Shown one piece after another: positions 54,000 to 64,000 of a stretch of DNA of 64,000 bases (position 1 is the stretch's first letter; each line of letters opens with the position of its first letter). The notes under the pieces were generated by a model. The model was not told where the DNA came from. It saw only the letters and a program-made list of their open reading frames with translations, and made no database searches. Source of the DNA: Isoetes taiwanensis. Lineage: Eukaryota; Streptophyta; Lycopodiopsida; Isoetales; Isoetaceae. Location of the stretch: NCBI GenBank assembly GCA_021234155.1, contig JAJEKV010000072.1, positions 3,790,407-3,854,406 on the forward strand, given 5' to 3'. A program made the position numbers and the translations under genes.

Positions 54000-54900
54000 A
54001 AGAGTGAAACCATGGGCATGAGCACTCTGAGAATGGATGTCTTCTGCGTCATTCAACATACAGCTAAGCAGATCCTTTGTAAAGGAAATGCTCGATTCTG
54101 CTCTCAACTTGTGACATTTTGACTTCGATTTGCCTGCAAAACCATTCAACATCATGCTTCAGATAGAGGCTCATGTACCAAATATTACATATGCTTGTTG
54201 TATTAAACTCCTAGCTACTTGAGCCCTAAATAAAAACTACAAATGGCGGGGTTTGTACCAAGCGGGAGGGAGAAACTAAAGTCATGGCGATTTTTTGACA
54301 TGGTTGCCATCATCTTGGATCTTTGCATAGCCCATAAATCAAGAAGAAAATCACTTTCCTTCTGCATGAATTCTAGGGTTTGAGGGAAACACGGGCTTGT
54401 GACAACCGGAATGTCAAGATGAATCTGTTGCCTTTTGGGGCTCGATCCAACCACGGTGCTTCTTTGCAGTTGACAATGGCAGCTATCAATGGCGACCATG
54501 AAATGCTAAAGCTTACTTTTACGCCCCCTCGCCTTTGCATGCCGACACCGCCGATAAATGCCGAAACCGCCCGATAAATGCCAACACGCCCGATAAAGAG
54601 AGATAAATAAAAGAGAAACAATGGCGGCAATGAAAAACAAGCTGGTGGGAAGAGAAATGGAAAAAGAAGAAGGAAACGGAGGCGGGGAAGAAATGGAAAG
54701 GAGGAGGAGAAAGCAATTAGGGAATTGGGAGGCCGACCCTTTCCATCTCGTAGCTATTTTTTGCCGATTTTCTAATTTCCCGGCCTTAGATTTGCGAAGT
54801 AGAGATCGGCGGTGCAAAATAAGGCACATCGATTTTGATGATATGGAAATTACACGTGGATAGGCCAGAATTTGAGAAAGGTCATGAGGCGGTAGAAATT
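54000..54900. other. No supported gene
   Basis: Short frames on both strands at 54.4-54.9 kb encode basic or Phe-rich peptides without family features. CCGATAAATGCCGA-type words repeat three times near 54540-54600. Confidence 0.4.
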
Positions 54901-55175
54901 TGGTGTGCTAAAAATAAAAAATATATTTATATAAAAAGCCACGTGGCAAAAAAAAAAAAAAAAAATCTGGATGAAAAAAAAAAAAAAAAATGAAAAAAAA
55001 AATAAAAAATAAAAAAAAAATAAAAAATATATTTATATAAAAATTTTTAAATAATCTAAAAAGTGTTTTTATATTCATATTTTAAATAGTCACAAAATTA
55101 TTTTTATATTTATATTTTTAAATAATCACAAAAGTGAATTGTATTCATATTTTTAAATAATCACAAAAGACTTCG
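54885..55175 (+). repeat. A-rich tract and AATAATCACAAAA tandem repeat
   Basis: After AAAGCCACGTGGCAAAA (54935), which resembles the edge of the G-box array at 46200, comes a 90-bp A-rich run. Then TTTTTAAATAATCACAAAAG repeats with a period of about 36 bp (near 55088, 55125 and 55160). Confidence 0.6.
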
Positions 55176-55375
55176 TTAAGAGGAGTATCCACCCTTTTAG
55201 CCTAGAGCTACTCTCTCTCGATTGGTGGAGTAGTCATCCGAGAGTGCGTAGTTAGAGGGCCTTGCAATGCGGTTTGCGATTGGATGGCTCTCCATCGGCG
55301 TTGCGAGATCCCTCGCCCGGCGCGAGAGCCTTATGTCATCTTTGTAGACCTTCATTCATATCCGCCCTTTGCTTC

Positions 55376-57310
55376 CTATAAAAACCAAAAGAATATGGCG
55401 TTAATGTAGTTCATAGAATTATAATAATTTTCTACAACGCACCCCGCATTCCATGAATTGGGAGAGTTCCCTCGTCGTATAGCTGTTGATCTGGATAAAC
55501 TTGACTCCACGCCCGTGGCTACTTGTACCTCTTTGCTTGTTAGGGGCAAACCAGGTATAGATGTTCCTATGACAATATAACGAGTATTAGCTAGTGACAT
55601 TTAAAGTTCTTATTAAAATTAATGTGAACTAATATAGCTCTTACGAATCTATGGAAAAACCCTTTTCGACCGACGGAGCCCAAATGAGACGCCTTTCGAT
55701 CACTTTTAGTTGCTTTGTCGGTCCGAGCTCTATGTTTGCTTTACGGATCCTTTGCGTTCGAATGCAATCTGATTGCAAGGCACACAACATTATCACAAGT
55801 TAAAGTGAACGAATGACAAAAAAATAAGAAATACCTTGATATCTTCCTTGTGGAGATTAAGTGGTTTAGGGACTTTTGACCAATCGCCTCCTTCTTTTTC
55901 GCAAGTCTGCTTCAGTTCCTTGACCACATGGTGCCTTTGACATAAATCGATAGATCAACGCCATATCAAAATAATAAAAACAAGACTATGACTAGGTCAT
56001 GTACCTCCTTTTTCGTATAAGCTCGCCCATCATCGAAGTGAGCTTCTTCGGTTTAAACGCCTTTGCTTTTTCTATCTACGGGAAACTCTGTTTCATTTTA
56101 TTTTTGGCGCTCTCTATTTCGCGTTGGTCATAAAGCGCCGAGCCACTCCCCTATACCGCTGGGAGGCCATAAGCGAGAGATATTATTTGTGACCGCGTCC
56201 CTCAGTGTAGTATAAAAGACACTTCCCTCATCATCCTTCTTAGGAAGAGCGTCCATGAAGCATAAATTGTAGGTATATAAAATCGACTTTAAATATAAAA
56301 TCAATATACATATCCCGTCCCGATTAAGAACCTTTTGAGCACTTTGCAATGTATTCTAAGTGAAGAGAATGAACAAAACAACAAATTTAGATGACAAAGT
56401 ACTAATATTTAAGGTTGATATCTTAAATAATATGTTCACATAACTTACATCAAAAAATTATTATTAATATGATAGTCGGGTATATTGGGGGCCAAATCAC
56501 CCTTGAGACTTACGTGTCTAAAACAAAGCGAAATGGGCGCTCTTCTTGGTGACACGTGGGCGTCGTCGGGATCCTTGCCTCTCCAAGTCAGGCGAGCGAC
56601 CATGTTCTTCGGATCCCGAACCCTGTGATGATCGTCGCGATCTTGAAGGTTGTGAGTCTGTTGCTCCACTACTTCTTGACCTGGGAAGTAATGAGAGAAT
56701 GAGCATCTTTAACATGCTGCAACCAAAGAAATGTTTGGTACGTAGTGGATATATATTTACCTGTTGAAATCTTCCTCCAAGTTCCTTGCATTAGAAAAAT
56801 CTGTTCCCGTCTCTTGCCTAGAACGGGAGTCCATACTATGTCTAGCATTCTCAATATTCTCGCGAGAACGTGGAGGCCGATAATCAACACTATGTCGTTG
56901 GGGAATAGGAGCGGGAGGCTGCCTAACTGGCGTTGGTGTCAAAGAGGCAAAATATCTTTGCAATTTGGTCTCTCGGCGGGGAGACATGTTTGCGAGGAAA
57001 GGCGGGGGGCGGAGGAGGCTGCGAGAAGCACAAATATCATGCAAAAAACAATTCATTTATTTATTATTTTTATAAAAGCTATCTTAATACCCAAACCTCT
57101 TTGGTGTAGTGATAGGTGGAGGTTGGCGTCTTGGAGGACCATCGGCCACGATTGCCCCTACCTCGTGGAGTCCTCCTCCTATTTTCTCTAAACTTCGTCC
57201 CTTTCCTCTACACAACAAATTAAAACTCCATGCATAAACTCACATACCTAATTAGAGGGTAAAAGCGTATAATAAAAACTATATAAATACTTACAACCGT
57301 CTTGCTCATT
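55376..57310 (-). pseudogene. Decayed multi-exon gene, probably an En/Spm-type transposon ORF
   Basis: The start region reads MSKT and a GTAAGT donor (57307). A next exon after TGTAG gives KGTKFRENRRRTPRGRGNRG. The next, after CTCGCAG (57010), has RRETKLQRYFASLTPTPVRQ and ends NLEEDFNR at AACAG/GTAAAT (56760). The following exon joins in phase after CCCAG (56697): RSRSSGATDSQPSRSRRSSQ, then a TAG at 56516. Further pieces include HHVVKELKQTCEKEGGDWSK (55910) and, near 55680, GSVGRKGFFHRF. The Arg/Ser/Pro-rich start and the later blocks resemble the small accessory protein of plant CACTA/En-Spm elements (Transposase_24 type). Stops show it is dead. Confidence 0.45.
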
Positions 57311-57824
57311 CTAAAATGCGATTGCGATTACCTCTATTCATCGGCCGAGAAAAAAGAGCACACCTAGATCAAAAGAAATTGTGAGAGAAACATTTGATAA
57401 CCATGAATGATATTGGTTTGCAATAATAGAATGATACTTACAAACCATAGAGATGAAAAATAGTATTTTTATGGTTGAAATGTGCCACTAATGAGCCCGT
57501 GCGGACTTCTGCTATGATCTTGGCCGTCTTGGCCAGAGGCGGAGGGAGGCAGCGTAATGCCATGAATATTGCATCAGCAGAAAAAGGGCCACAATGAGGA
57601 AAACCGCTAAAATTGAGCCTCGCCATGACTATATATATTAATTTGAACATACGAGAATTAGCGAGAGAAAAGCTTTGAACAAGTGTCTTTGAATAAATAC
57701 CTAAATTTATATTCTTATCTTCTTATTTATATTAGAAAAGTATCTAGTATATATGTATGGGGTGCATATCGAACTCTAGGTTGCCATATTATCGGGCCAT
57801 GTATCATGTCATACAAGAACCCTA

Positions 57825-58050
57825 AATTATCCCGTGGCATTTTTTAGTGCCACATCATGGCTCCCCGTTGCGTGTGGCACATCATCAAACCCTAGGTTGT
57901 GTCGCGTCGCGACTTCCTATTGCCACATCATAGTAAGTGCCATGTCATCAAACCCTAGCTTGCGTGTGCCACATCATCAAACCCTAGATTGTGCCACATG
58001 GCATTTACAATCTAGGGTTTGATGATGTAACACCTAAAACCTAGGGTTTG
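57825..58050 (+). repeat. Telo-box repeat cluster: CACATCATCAAACCCTAG units
   Basis: GTGCCACATCATCAAACCCTAG or a variant begins near 57875, 57930 and 57965, and AAACCCTAGATTGT (57979-57992) is mirrored by ACAATCTAGGGTTT (58007-58020), a perfect 14-bp inverted repeat. A further CCTAGGGTTTGG follows at 58041. AAACCCTA is the plant telo-box and one telomere unit. Here it is part of a degenerate ~50-bp repeat, not a telomeric array. Confidence 0.75.
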
Positions 58051-58349
58051 GCGTCTATAGCGACACTTTATCTACAAGTTATGATTAATAATTTATTTAC
58101 CATTAATAATAATTTTTTTGATTAATAAATTACTTTTTCATTAGTAATTTTGACTAAAAAACATTTATTGGTTGCAACAAGCCTCAAATAGGAAGACAAA
58201 ATTATATTAATCACTTCTTGCAAGCATTTACTTGATAGCTTAGCCATCTCAAGTGGATCACCACACTTCATATGTCGTCTCTCTCTCACAACTATATCGG
58301 AAGAAAGCCTATTTTTTTGAACACATCGGCGCCCGAGCAATAGATGGGC

Positions 58350-59600
58350 GATCCATGTGCACCAGCTCTCTATCCATCATCATTTGGACCTTCATATGTT
58401 GGATGATGTCAATGTGCTAGAGTATCGGTCGGTTGGGTTTATCTCAACACACAACCCCATAAGCCGCATTGCTGGACAAAATCAAGGAGCATCTCGTAAA
58501 TGTAGCCGGGGAATATATGTCGGATATCTCATGCCCCCATGATGCTTGGTCATCGATGATGATGTAAAACTCTCTTCTCCCACCAAGGATATCGCACCGT
58601 TCCATCTTGTAGTGTATAACGGCTCTTCAATTTGGGCATTCGCTCCTTGCAAAAAAAGCGGAGGGCCGTGTCCCAATCACCAATAGCCACCCACACATTT
58701 GTAAAGGGAGTCATCAAAATGGAGTTTGACCCTTTTGCAATTGAGCTTTGTGTGTGTCCAACCTGGGGCGTGGATGGCATAGACTCATACGCAAGGCGAG
58801 AGCTATTTACGGGGCGTGCTTATACACGAGTCTCATTTTGGCTTTCCACTCCGCACTTATCTTCATATCAGCCCTTCTTGGAGCACTATGCATTGCATTT
58901 GACCATCTCCTATAAGAAGAGAATTGGCTCGGAAGATGGTCAAGTAATTCGCAAAGGTTCCTCCATTCATGAATGGCGGGACTACCATTGGTCCTGTGGC
59001 TCATCTCCACAAAAAGACCTCGGGGGCAAGTCAAGGGGTGTGGCCAATCTTTGGACTTGGGCTCTTGAAGCGGATATACTTGTCGACCAACAACCATGAT
59101 GCAGCTCTATCTTGGCCTCTCCACACAATGCCGATTATAATAATCATCTTGATTAAAGTCTACGGGGTTCCCAAGATCTGGATTTGGTATATTTGGCAGT
59201 CTTGTTTACTACCAATGCACTTTACAACTCCAACAGCATCCACAGGAATGCTGTCAATAAATGCAGCACATTTATCATGAGCATGTAATGATAATCTAGC
59301 CCCTGCACCAATAGAGCTCCCACCATGGATAAGACTATCTAACTCCTTCACTGCTCATCATTGGGGCGCTCTTGGCCATCTTGTGATCTTTCGTCGAACC
59401 TTTGCGCGCCCCCGCGAATTAGCCCATCGTCCCCACGTATGCCTCGGCATAGGGGCTCATAAGTGGCACTTTATACCAAAGTAGCATCCTCAATTCTGGC
59501 TCGGGATTGCAAACCCAAGACTTTAAGTTCTTTCTCATCATATCTTCCAACTCGGACTCATGCTCGGCCACCTCCCACATAATTGGGCCAGACATTCTTT
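58350..59600 (-). pseudogene. Unassigned coding remnant, minus strand
   Basis: Readable minus-strand stretches are GDWDTALRFFCKERMPKLKS then TLQDGTVRYPWWEKRVLHH (58690-58560), EVAEHESELEDMMRKNLKSW then YKVPLMSPYAEAYVGTMG (59576-59420), and KELDSLIHGGSSIGAGARLS (59348). They look protein-like but are broken by stops and shifts. The context next to an En/Spm-like gene suggests transposon origin. I do not recognise a domain. Confidence 0.3.
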
Positions 59601-59879
59601 CTCAAGCGATGCTACAAAGCGGTTAATTCGATCATCGGTTTGCATATGTCGTTCGAATTCGATAAATGCGCATATTTGATTGATGAGGATCGCCCTAATT
59701 TCACTAAGCATCTCTGTCCTTCTTTGAGGCCATTTTTATGCCTACAAACAAAACAAAATAATGAATACAAAAAGCCAAGCATGCACAAAGTAAATGCAAC
59801 ATAATACGACAATATCAAACATGTATGCGAGACCATATAATCATTACTTATAACCGCCCTATGGCGACTAATACCTTAT

Positions 59880-60390
59880 CAGGCCCCCCCCGCCCCAAAA
59901 GCAAGAAAAAAAAAAGAAGAAGAAACAAGAAAAACTAAATAGGTTAGATTTAGGGTATTCAGACCCACGGTCAATTTACATTCGTATTACTAGTTAATTA
60001 GTTAGCGAGATAGTCCCAAATTTTAGTTAACTTTTTAACCAAAAACACTACCTAAACTTATCTTAGCACCTTGTTGGATTAGTTAGCAAAATTAACTAAA
60101 ATTAACTAAATTAGAAATTAGCACTATAGAGGTCACTTTAAGTTTAGTTAATTGTACATATAATTTTTATGCCTTTGGCTAACTTAACTAGACATGTTGA
60201 AATAATTTAGTTAATTAGTTAAGTTATTTTTTTACCAACGCTTTTTAGTGCGAATTAGTACTACATTAAGTTAGCCTAACCTATTTTTTTTTTTTTTAAC
60301 TAGCACGGGTGTGAAGGGAATCATCCGATTCTTTGTTAACTTAACCTAGCCCTAGCTACCTCTAGCTAAAGCCCGACAATAAGCGTGAAC
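59880..60390. other. AT-rich, TTAGTTAA-rich stretch, no gene
   Basis: TTAGTTAA, TTAACTAA and related words recur at least ten times between 59990 and 60240. A C-run (CCCCCCCCGCCCC) lies at 59885 and a T-run near 60282-60297. Confidence 0.5.
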
Positions 60391-60394
60391 TAAG

Positions 60395-60765
60395 GCCGAA
60401 CACTGGTCCTCCCCCACTCGCGGTGGAGCCGACCATGTCCTTGCCGTAGCCACATCTACCTAAGAATGAGAAGAAAAGTGGACTTGGACCCGGACACCTA
60501 GTCCTCTCCGCAAGGTGGAGCCGGCCGTGACCTTGAACAAGCCACTACAATTTTATTTTAAACCTAAAAATAACAAGTGGGCGGAAGTGGACTTGAACCA
60601 GTGCGTGGTCCTCTCCACTCTAGGTGGAGCCGGCCCAGTGCCCTTGAACAAGCCACTCATTAACCTAGGAAACATTTATGATTGTAGTGAAAGTGGACTT
60701 GAACCGGGTACATGGTCCTCCCCACTCTAGGTGGAGCCGACCCGTGCCCTTGAACAAGCCACTCC
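60395..60765 (+). repeat. ~108-bp minisatellite with GGTGGAGCCGGCC core
   Basis: Four units are visible around 60400, 60480, 60588 and 60690. The shared parts are GTGGACTTGAACC, GGTCCTCTCCACTCT, AGGTGGAGCCGGCC and CCTTGAACAAGCCACT, separated by AT-rich filler. The last two units are nearly identical over the core. Confidence 0.85.
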
Positions 60766-60879
60766 ATCAATTTTTTTTAACCTACTTAAAACTATAAAAA
60801 TAAAATGCAAGTCACGATCAACTACTTACCAAAATAAGGGCCGGCGTGTACAAGATCTGTCGGGTCCAAATCGTAATAG

Positions 60880-61735
60880 AAAGGCTGCAACTTGAAGTAA
60901 CAAAGCATTAGAGGAATAAGAACAAAGAAGAAAAAGATCGAAGAAGAAAGAAAAAGGAAAAAAAAAGGGGGGGATAGAAAACAAGAGATAGAAATAAAAC
61001 AAGAGAAAGAAATAAAGAGAATAGAAGGGAAGAAATAAGGATAGAATAGAGAAGAAATAAGAGAAGAAACAAGAAAGAATGAAGAAAAATAAGAGGAAAT
61101 AAAGAAGGGAAGGGAATAGAATGGAAGGAAGAAATAAGGGAGGGAAAGAAAAGGATCGAATGGAAAGTGAGGAAGAAATGTGAAGAATAAGAAACAAATG
61201 AAGAATGAAGAAATGAAATTAAAAAGAATGAAGAATAAGAAATGAAAAAAAAAATGAAGAATAAGGAAGGGAAGAGAAGAAAAGAAATGAGGGAAGGGGA
61301 AGGGAGGGAAAAGAATTAGGAAATGAAAGCATGAGAAAAGAATGGAAATGAGAAACAAATGAGAAAATGAGAAAGCATGAAAGAAATGAGAAAGAAATGA
61401 GAAAGCATGAGAAAAGAAATGAAAGAAAGCAAGAAATTAGAAAGAATGAGGAAGAATGAGAAAGAGTGAGGAATAAAGAATGAAAGCATGAGGAAGAAAG
61501 AAATGAGAAAGAATGAGGAAGAAAAGAATGAGAAAGAAATGAGGAAAAGAAGAAATATGGGAAAGAAAAGAATGAGGAAAAGAATGAAGCATGGAAGAAG
61601 GAGGAAGAAATGAAGCATGAGGAAGAATGAGGAAGAAATGAAGCATGAGAAAGAAAGAAGGAGGAAGAATCAAGAAAAAAAAATCAAGAACAAAGAAGAA
61701 GAGGAAGGAAAGGAAACCAAAAAAAGAGGAAGGTT
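60880..61735 (+). repeat. ~850-bp polypurine (GA-rich) tract
   Basis: The plus strand is almost only A and G, with words such as GAGAAAGAAATGAG and GAGGAAGAATGAGAAAG repeated irregularly. Long minus-strand open frames here encode only Phe/Leu/Ser/Pro-rich peptides and are artefacts. Such tracts can form triplex (H-DNA) structures. Confidence 0.9.
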
Positions 61736-61914
61736 GGGCATGCACCATTCAATCCAAAAAACCTATTCAATCTAAAAAACATGATATACTAACCTTAGAA
61801 TAGTTGCTTGCAGGTAGATCAGGGTACTAGCGCCGCGGATCGCCCAAGAACCTCGAAGAAGTAGGGCAAAAAGAAGTTCCGGAAAAGCCGGCCGCCCGCG
61901 GGTTCAAAATATTA

Positions 61915-62005
61915 CAGAGCGTCGCATGCGACGTCACGTCGCATGCGACGTTATTTCAAATCTGCGTCGCACGCGACGTCCCCGCGACGTATTTTGTTAT
62001 AGCGA
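61915..62005 (+). repeat. GTCGCATGCGACGT palindrome cluster
   Basis: CGTCGCATGCGACGTCACG occurs and is followed by another CGTCGCATGCGACGTT, then GCGTCGCACGCGACGTC and CGCGACGT and AGCGACGTT. These are the same palindromic words as in the array at 45.9-46.25 kb. Confidence 0.8.
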
Positions 62006-62045
62006 CGTTATTGTTTTTGCATCTTTTTTTTTAATGTGAAGCTCA

Positions 62046-62437
62046 TTAAAGTTTGTCCCTAGGCTTATTTGAGCGATCCACGAAATTTGGATCCTTGAGC
62101 GGAGGATTCAGCGGTCGAATATATAGGGGAACTAAGCCGGGGAGGGTGTTCATTGCATCTGATCCCCAGGCGGTGCGGGGCATTTGCCTCGAGAGCGTTT
62201 TGGGGTCCGTCTCACGGGGGCGGGACTCTCCCCCCTCTTGAGGTGGCCATTCAAAGTCGCCTTGTTTGACTTGGGGAAGGGTGCAGTCATGCTTGCCCAA
62301 CAGCGGGCTGCCGGGACCGTTCTAACCCCAGCAGCTTGGGTGGACCTTATCAGAAAATTTTGGAAATTTTCTGTATCTTTAGTGATGACCATAGAAGCCC
62401 GGTGACCAAAACCATAATTTAATTCCATGCCATGCAT
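62046..62437 (-). other. Possible short coding remnant
   Basis: Minus-strand frames contain LPGLVPLYIRPLNPPLKDPN then FVDRSNKPRDK and, in another frame, MELNYGFGHRASMVITKDTE. Pro-rich, no motif recognised. It is a weak candidate only. Confidence 0.2.
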
Positions 62438-62587
62438 TAACTACGAATTTATAAACCATAAATGCAATAAAATGCATAACTAAAAAGTGTGCATCGAAAA
62501 AAGCGAGTCTTTGACCGGGGGCAACAAAGGCGGTGCGGACACATTAAAAAATTTTCACTTGGAAACTATGAAGCAATCTTTCATCAA

Positions 62588-64000
62588 GGTACAATTGTTT
62601 AGAAACAAAACCAGTTCATTACAAGTTAGTTATGCCATCCATGTCAAATAGCTTAGGGGAGCGAGAAAAACCAAAACAAAAACCCTTCTAGAATCGGCAA
62701 GTCCACGGGGTTTCGTCCAATGCAATCTTAGACCAAGTATAGCGTCCAGTGAGCCAAGGTCAACCCCAAGTACAAGCGATCCCACAAACTCCATTCCTTT
62801 GACCTTAGCTAACCCTTTGACCTAGACCTTCTCGAAAATTTGAAAATTGGGCTGTGTGATGGAGATGGATTAGGAATCGGTGGCAAAAAATCAGAATTTA
62901 TTTTCACGTACAATGCATTAATTGCGAATTTATGAATGTCTTGCCACTGCAAAAGCGCCCCCCGACTTCTACTTGCCACATCGGGAGGAGGACAGGCCCA
63001 AACTCCGCTCCGTCTGTTCCCCTTGCTCCGTATTCACCGGCTGCACGGCTTCTCGGCCAGGTCCCAAGTGCAGCGAGACCAAGTCTCGGCCCCAAAGCGC
63101 AAACCCTTCTAGAACACGGCAGCCCACGGGGTTTTCGTTTTGGAGGCCCTCTCCTTGTCGAGATTAGGGCGGGACCTTGCGAAGTGACTTGGCGTGGAGT
63201 GGGGGTGTTGATGCTAGAAACCGCGGACCCTAAAATCCCCCCGGAAGCTGCTTGCCCCGAATTTCCTCTCCCCAAGGCCCTGGGGACGGACGGGCGACCT
63301 CCCCTCTCCGGAACTGCGATTTGACTCTGCGAATGGACTCAGAACGTCGACGTTGCCCTAGGGACCAAGTTACGTGGCGGAAGACCAAAACTTCGGCCCC
63401 CAAAACAAAAACCCTTCTAGAATCGGCAAGTCCACGGGGTTTACGTTTGGAGGAGCCCTCTCCTGTGTCGATTTGGTGGGACCTTGCCGTATCTTGACAT
63501 GGAGTGGGGGTGTTGGCCTTGGCTGGGACCCTAAACTCCCAGGAAGTTGCTTGCCCGAATTGAGTTCATTACAAGTTAATTATGCCATCCATGTCAAATA
63601 GCTTTAGGGGGCGGTCCAGTTGAACAAGGGCATTCTCTCTATCCATATGCCTTGATCTTTGAAACACAACCATCATCACAAGCAACCAAATCTAACCCCC
63701 CCCCCAACCCGCACTAGTCTTTTTGCTTTTACGTAATCATTTATCTTCATTCTAGTAGTTATGATGCTTTTACGTAATCATTTATCTTCATTCTAATAGT
63801 TATGATGCTTATATTCTCAATGCAATCTTAGACCAAGTATAGCGTCCGGTGAGCCAAGGTCAACCCCAAGTACAGCGATCCCACAAACTCCATTCCTTTG
63901 ACCTTAGCTAACCCTTTGACCTAGACCTTCTCGAAAATTTCGAAAATTGGGCTGTGTGTCTTTGGAGATGGGTTAGGAATCGGTGGCAAAAATCAGAATT
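62588..64000 (+). repeat. Nested direct repeats with ~1.1-kb and ~0.31-kb periods
   Basis: GTTCATTACAAGTTAGTTAT and following CCATCCATGTCAAATAGCTT recur at 62614 and 63564. A ~180-bp block starting CAATGCAATCTTAGACC and containing GGTCAACCCCAAGTACA and CTAACCCTTTGACCTAG recurs at 62719 and 63819 and runs off the window. Inside, a ~305-bp unit with AAACCCTTCTAGAA, CCCACGGGGTTT, GAGTGGGGGTGTTG and TTGCCCGAATT is tandemly repeated (about 63000-63260 and 63300-63560), with a partial extra copy at 62671. Frames across it are not supported as genes. Confidence 0.75.

Noticed and set aside
60822-61748. Open frames of 100-178 codons on the minus strand
   Set aside because: They translate the polypurine tract into Phe/Leu/Ser/Pro-rich low-complexity peptides. 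No conserved feature.
62904-63601. Several overlapping frames of 75-130 codons
   Set aside because: They overlie the 305-bp tandem repeat and change frame between units, so coding is unlikely.

Overview
This window looks like nuclear DNA of a land plant with a large, repeat-rich genome, most likely a seed-free vascular plant such as a fern. It is AT-rich with long gene-free stretches. The recognisable proteins are plant ones: a KOBITO1/GT92-like protein, a pentatricopeptide repeat (PPR) protein, an FCP1/NIF-type phosphatase domain, Helitron/PIF1-type helicase pieces, En/Spm-like ORF pieces and non-LTR retroelements. Several decayed families resemble ones I associate with fern, lycophyte and bryophyte genomes. 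That placement is inference, not proof. There is no operon, Shine-Dalgarno or CRISPR structure.

Only one long intact gene is visible: a single-exon ORF at 6851-8887 encoding a 678-residue secretory or membrane protein of unknown function. A short spliced gene remnant at 10.9-11.35 kb has one good intron. Nearly everything else is decayed.

Layout. 1-6.6 kb: repeats, a decayed minus-strand gene (3.64-4.45 kb) and a possible LTR with a primer-binding-like site (4.82-5.62 kb). 6.85-8.89 kb: the intact gene. 9.0-9.7 kb: a minus-strand Helitron 3' end with the last part of its helicase. 12.5-21.65 kb: an 8.5-kb AT-rich block between two nearly identical direct repeats, one of which carries a 69-bp MITE that the other lacks. 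23.6-29.2 kb: a GC-rich, heavily mutated LINE on the minus strand. 29.4-30.5 kb: a transposon end abutting another helicase fragment. 31.0-36.1 kb: a decayed multi-exon minus-strand gene ending in a phosphatase-like domain. 36.2-38.7 kb: short repeats, an En/Spm-like fragment and a striking 230-bp hairpin. 39.3-42.2 kb: a decayed plus-strand gene of a DUF7869-like family. 44.55-45.87 kb: the endonuclease part of a second LINE of the same family, cut off by an array of GACGTC and CACGTG repeats. 49.1-49.9 kb: a PPR pseudogene. 50.7-54.0 kb: two foldback elements, a KOBITO1-like pseudogene fused to a membrane-protein pseudogene, then a plus-strand Helitron 3' end. 54.9-59.7 kb: decayed En/Spm-like and unassigned coding pieces with a telo-box repeat cluster. 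60-64 kb: minisatellites, an 850-bp polypurine tract and nested repeats.

The most interesting thread is the Helitron family. Two 3' termini, on opposite strands and 45 kb apart, match almost perfectly up to CTAG and then diverge. One lies next to its own helicase. The other lies about 0.9 kb downstream of a chimera of two unrelated host-gene fragments in the same orientation, which is the arrangement expected of Helitron gene capture.
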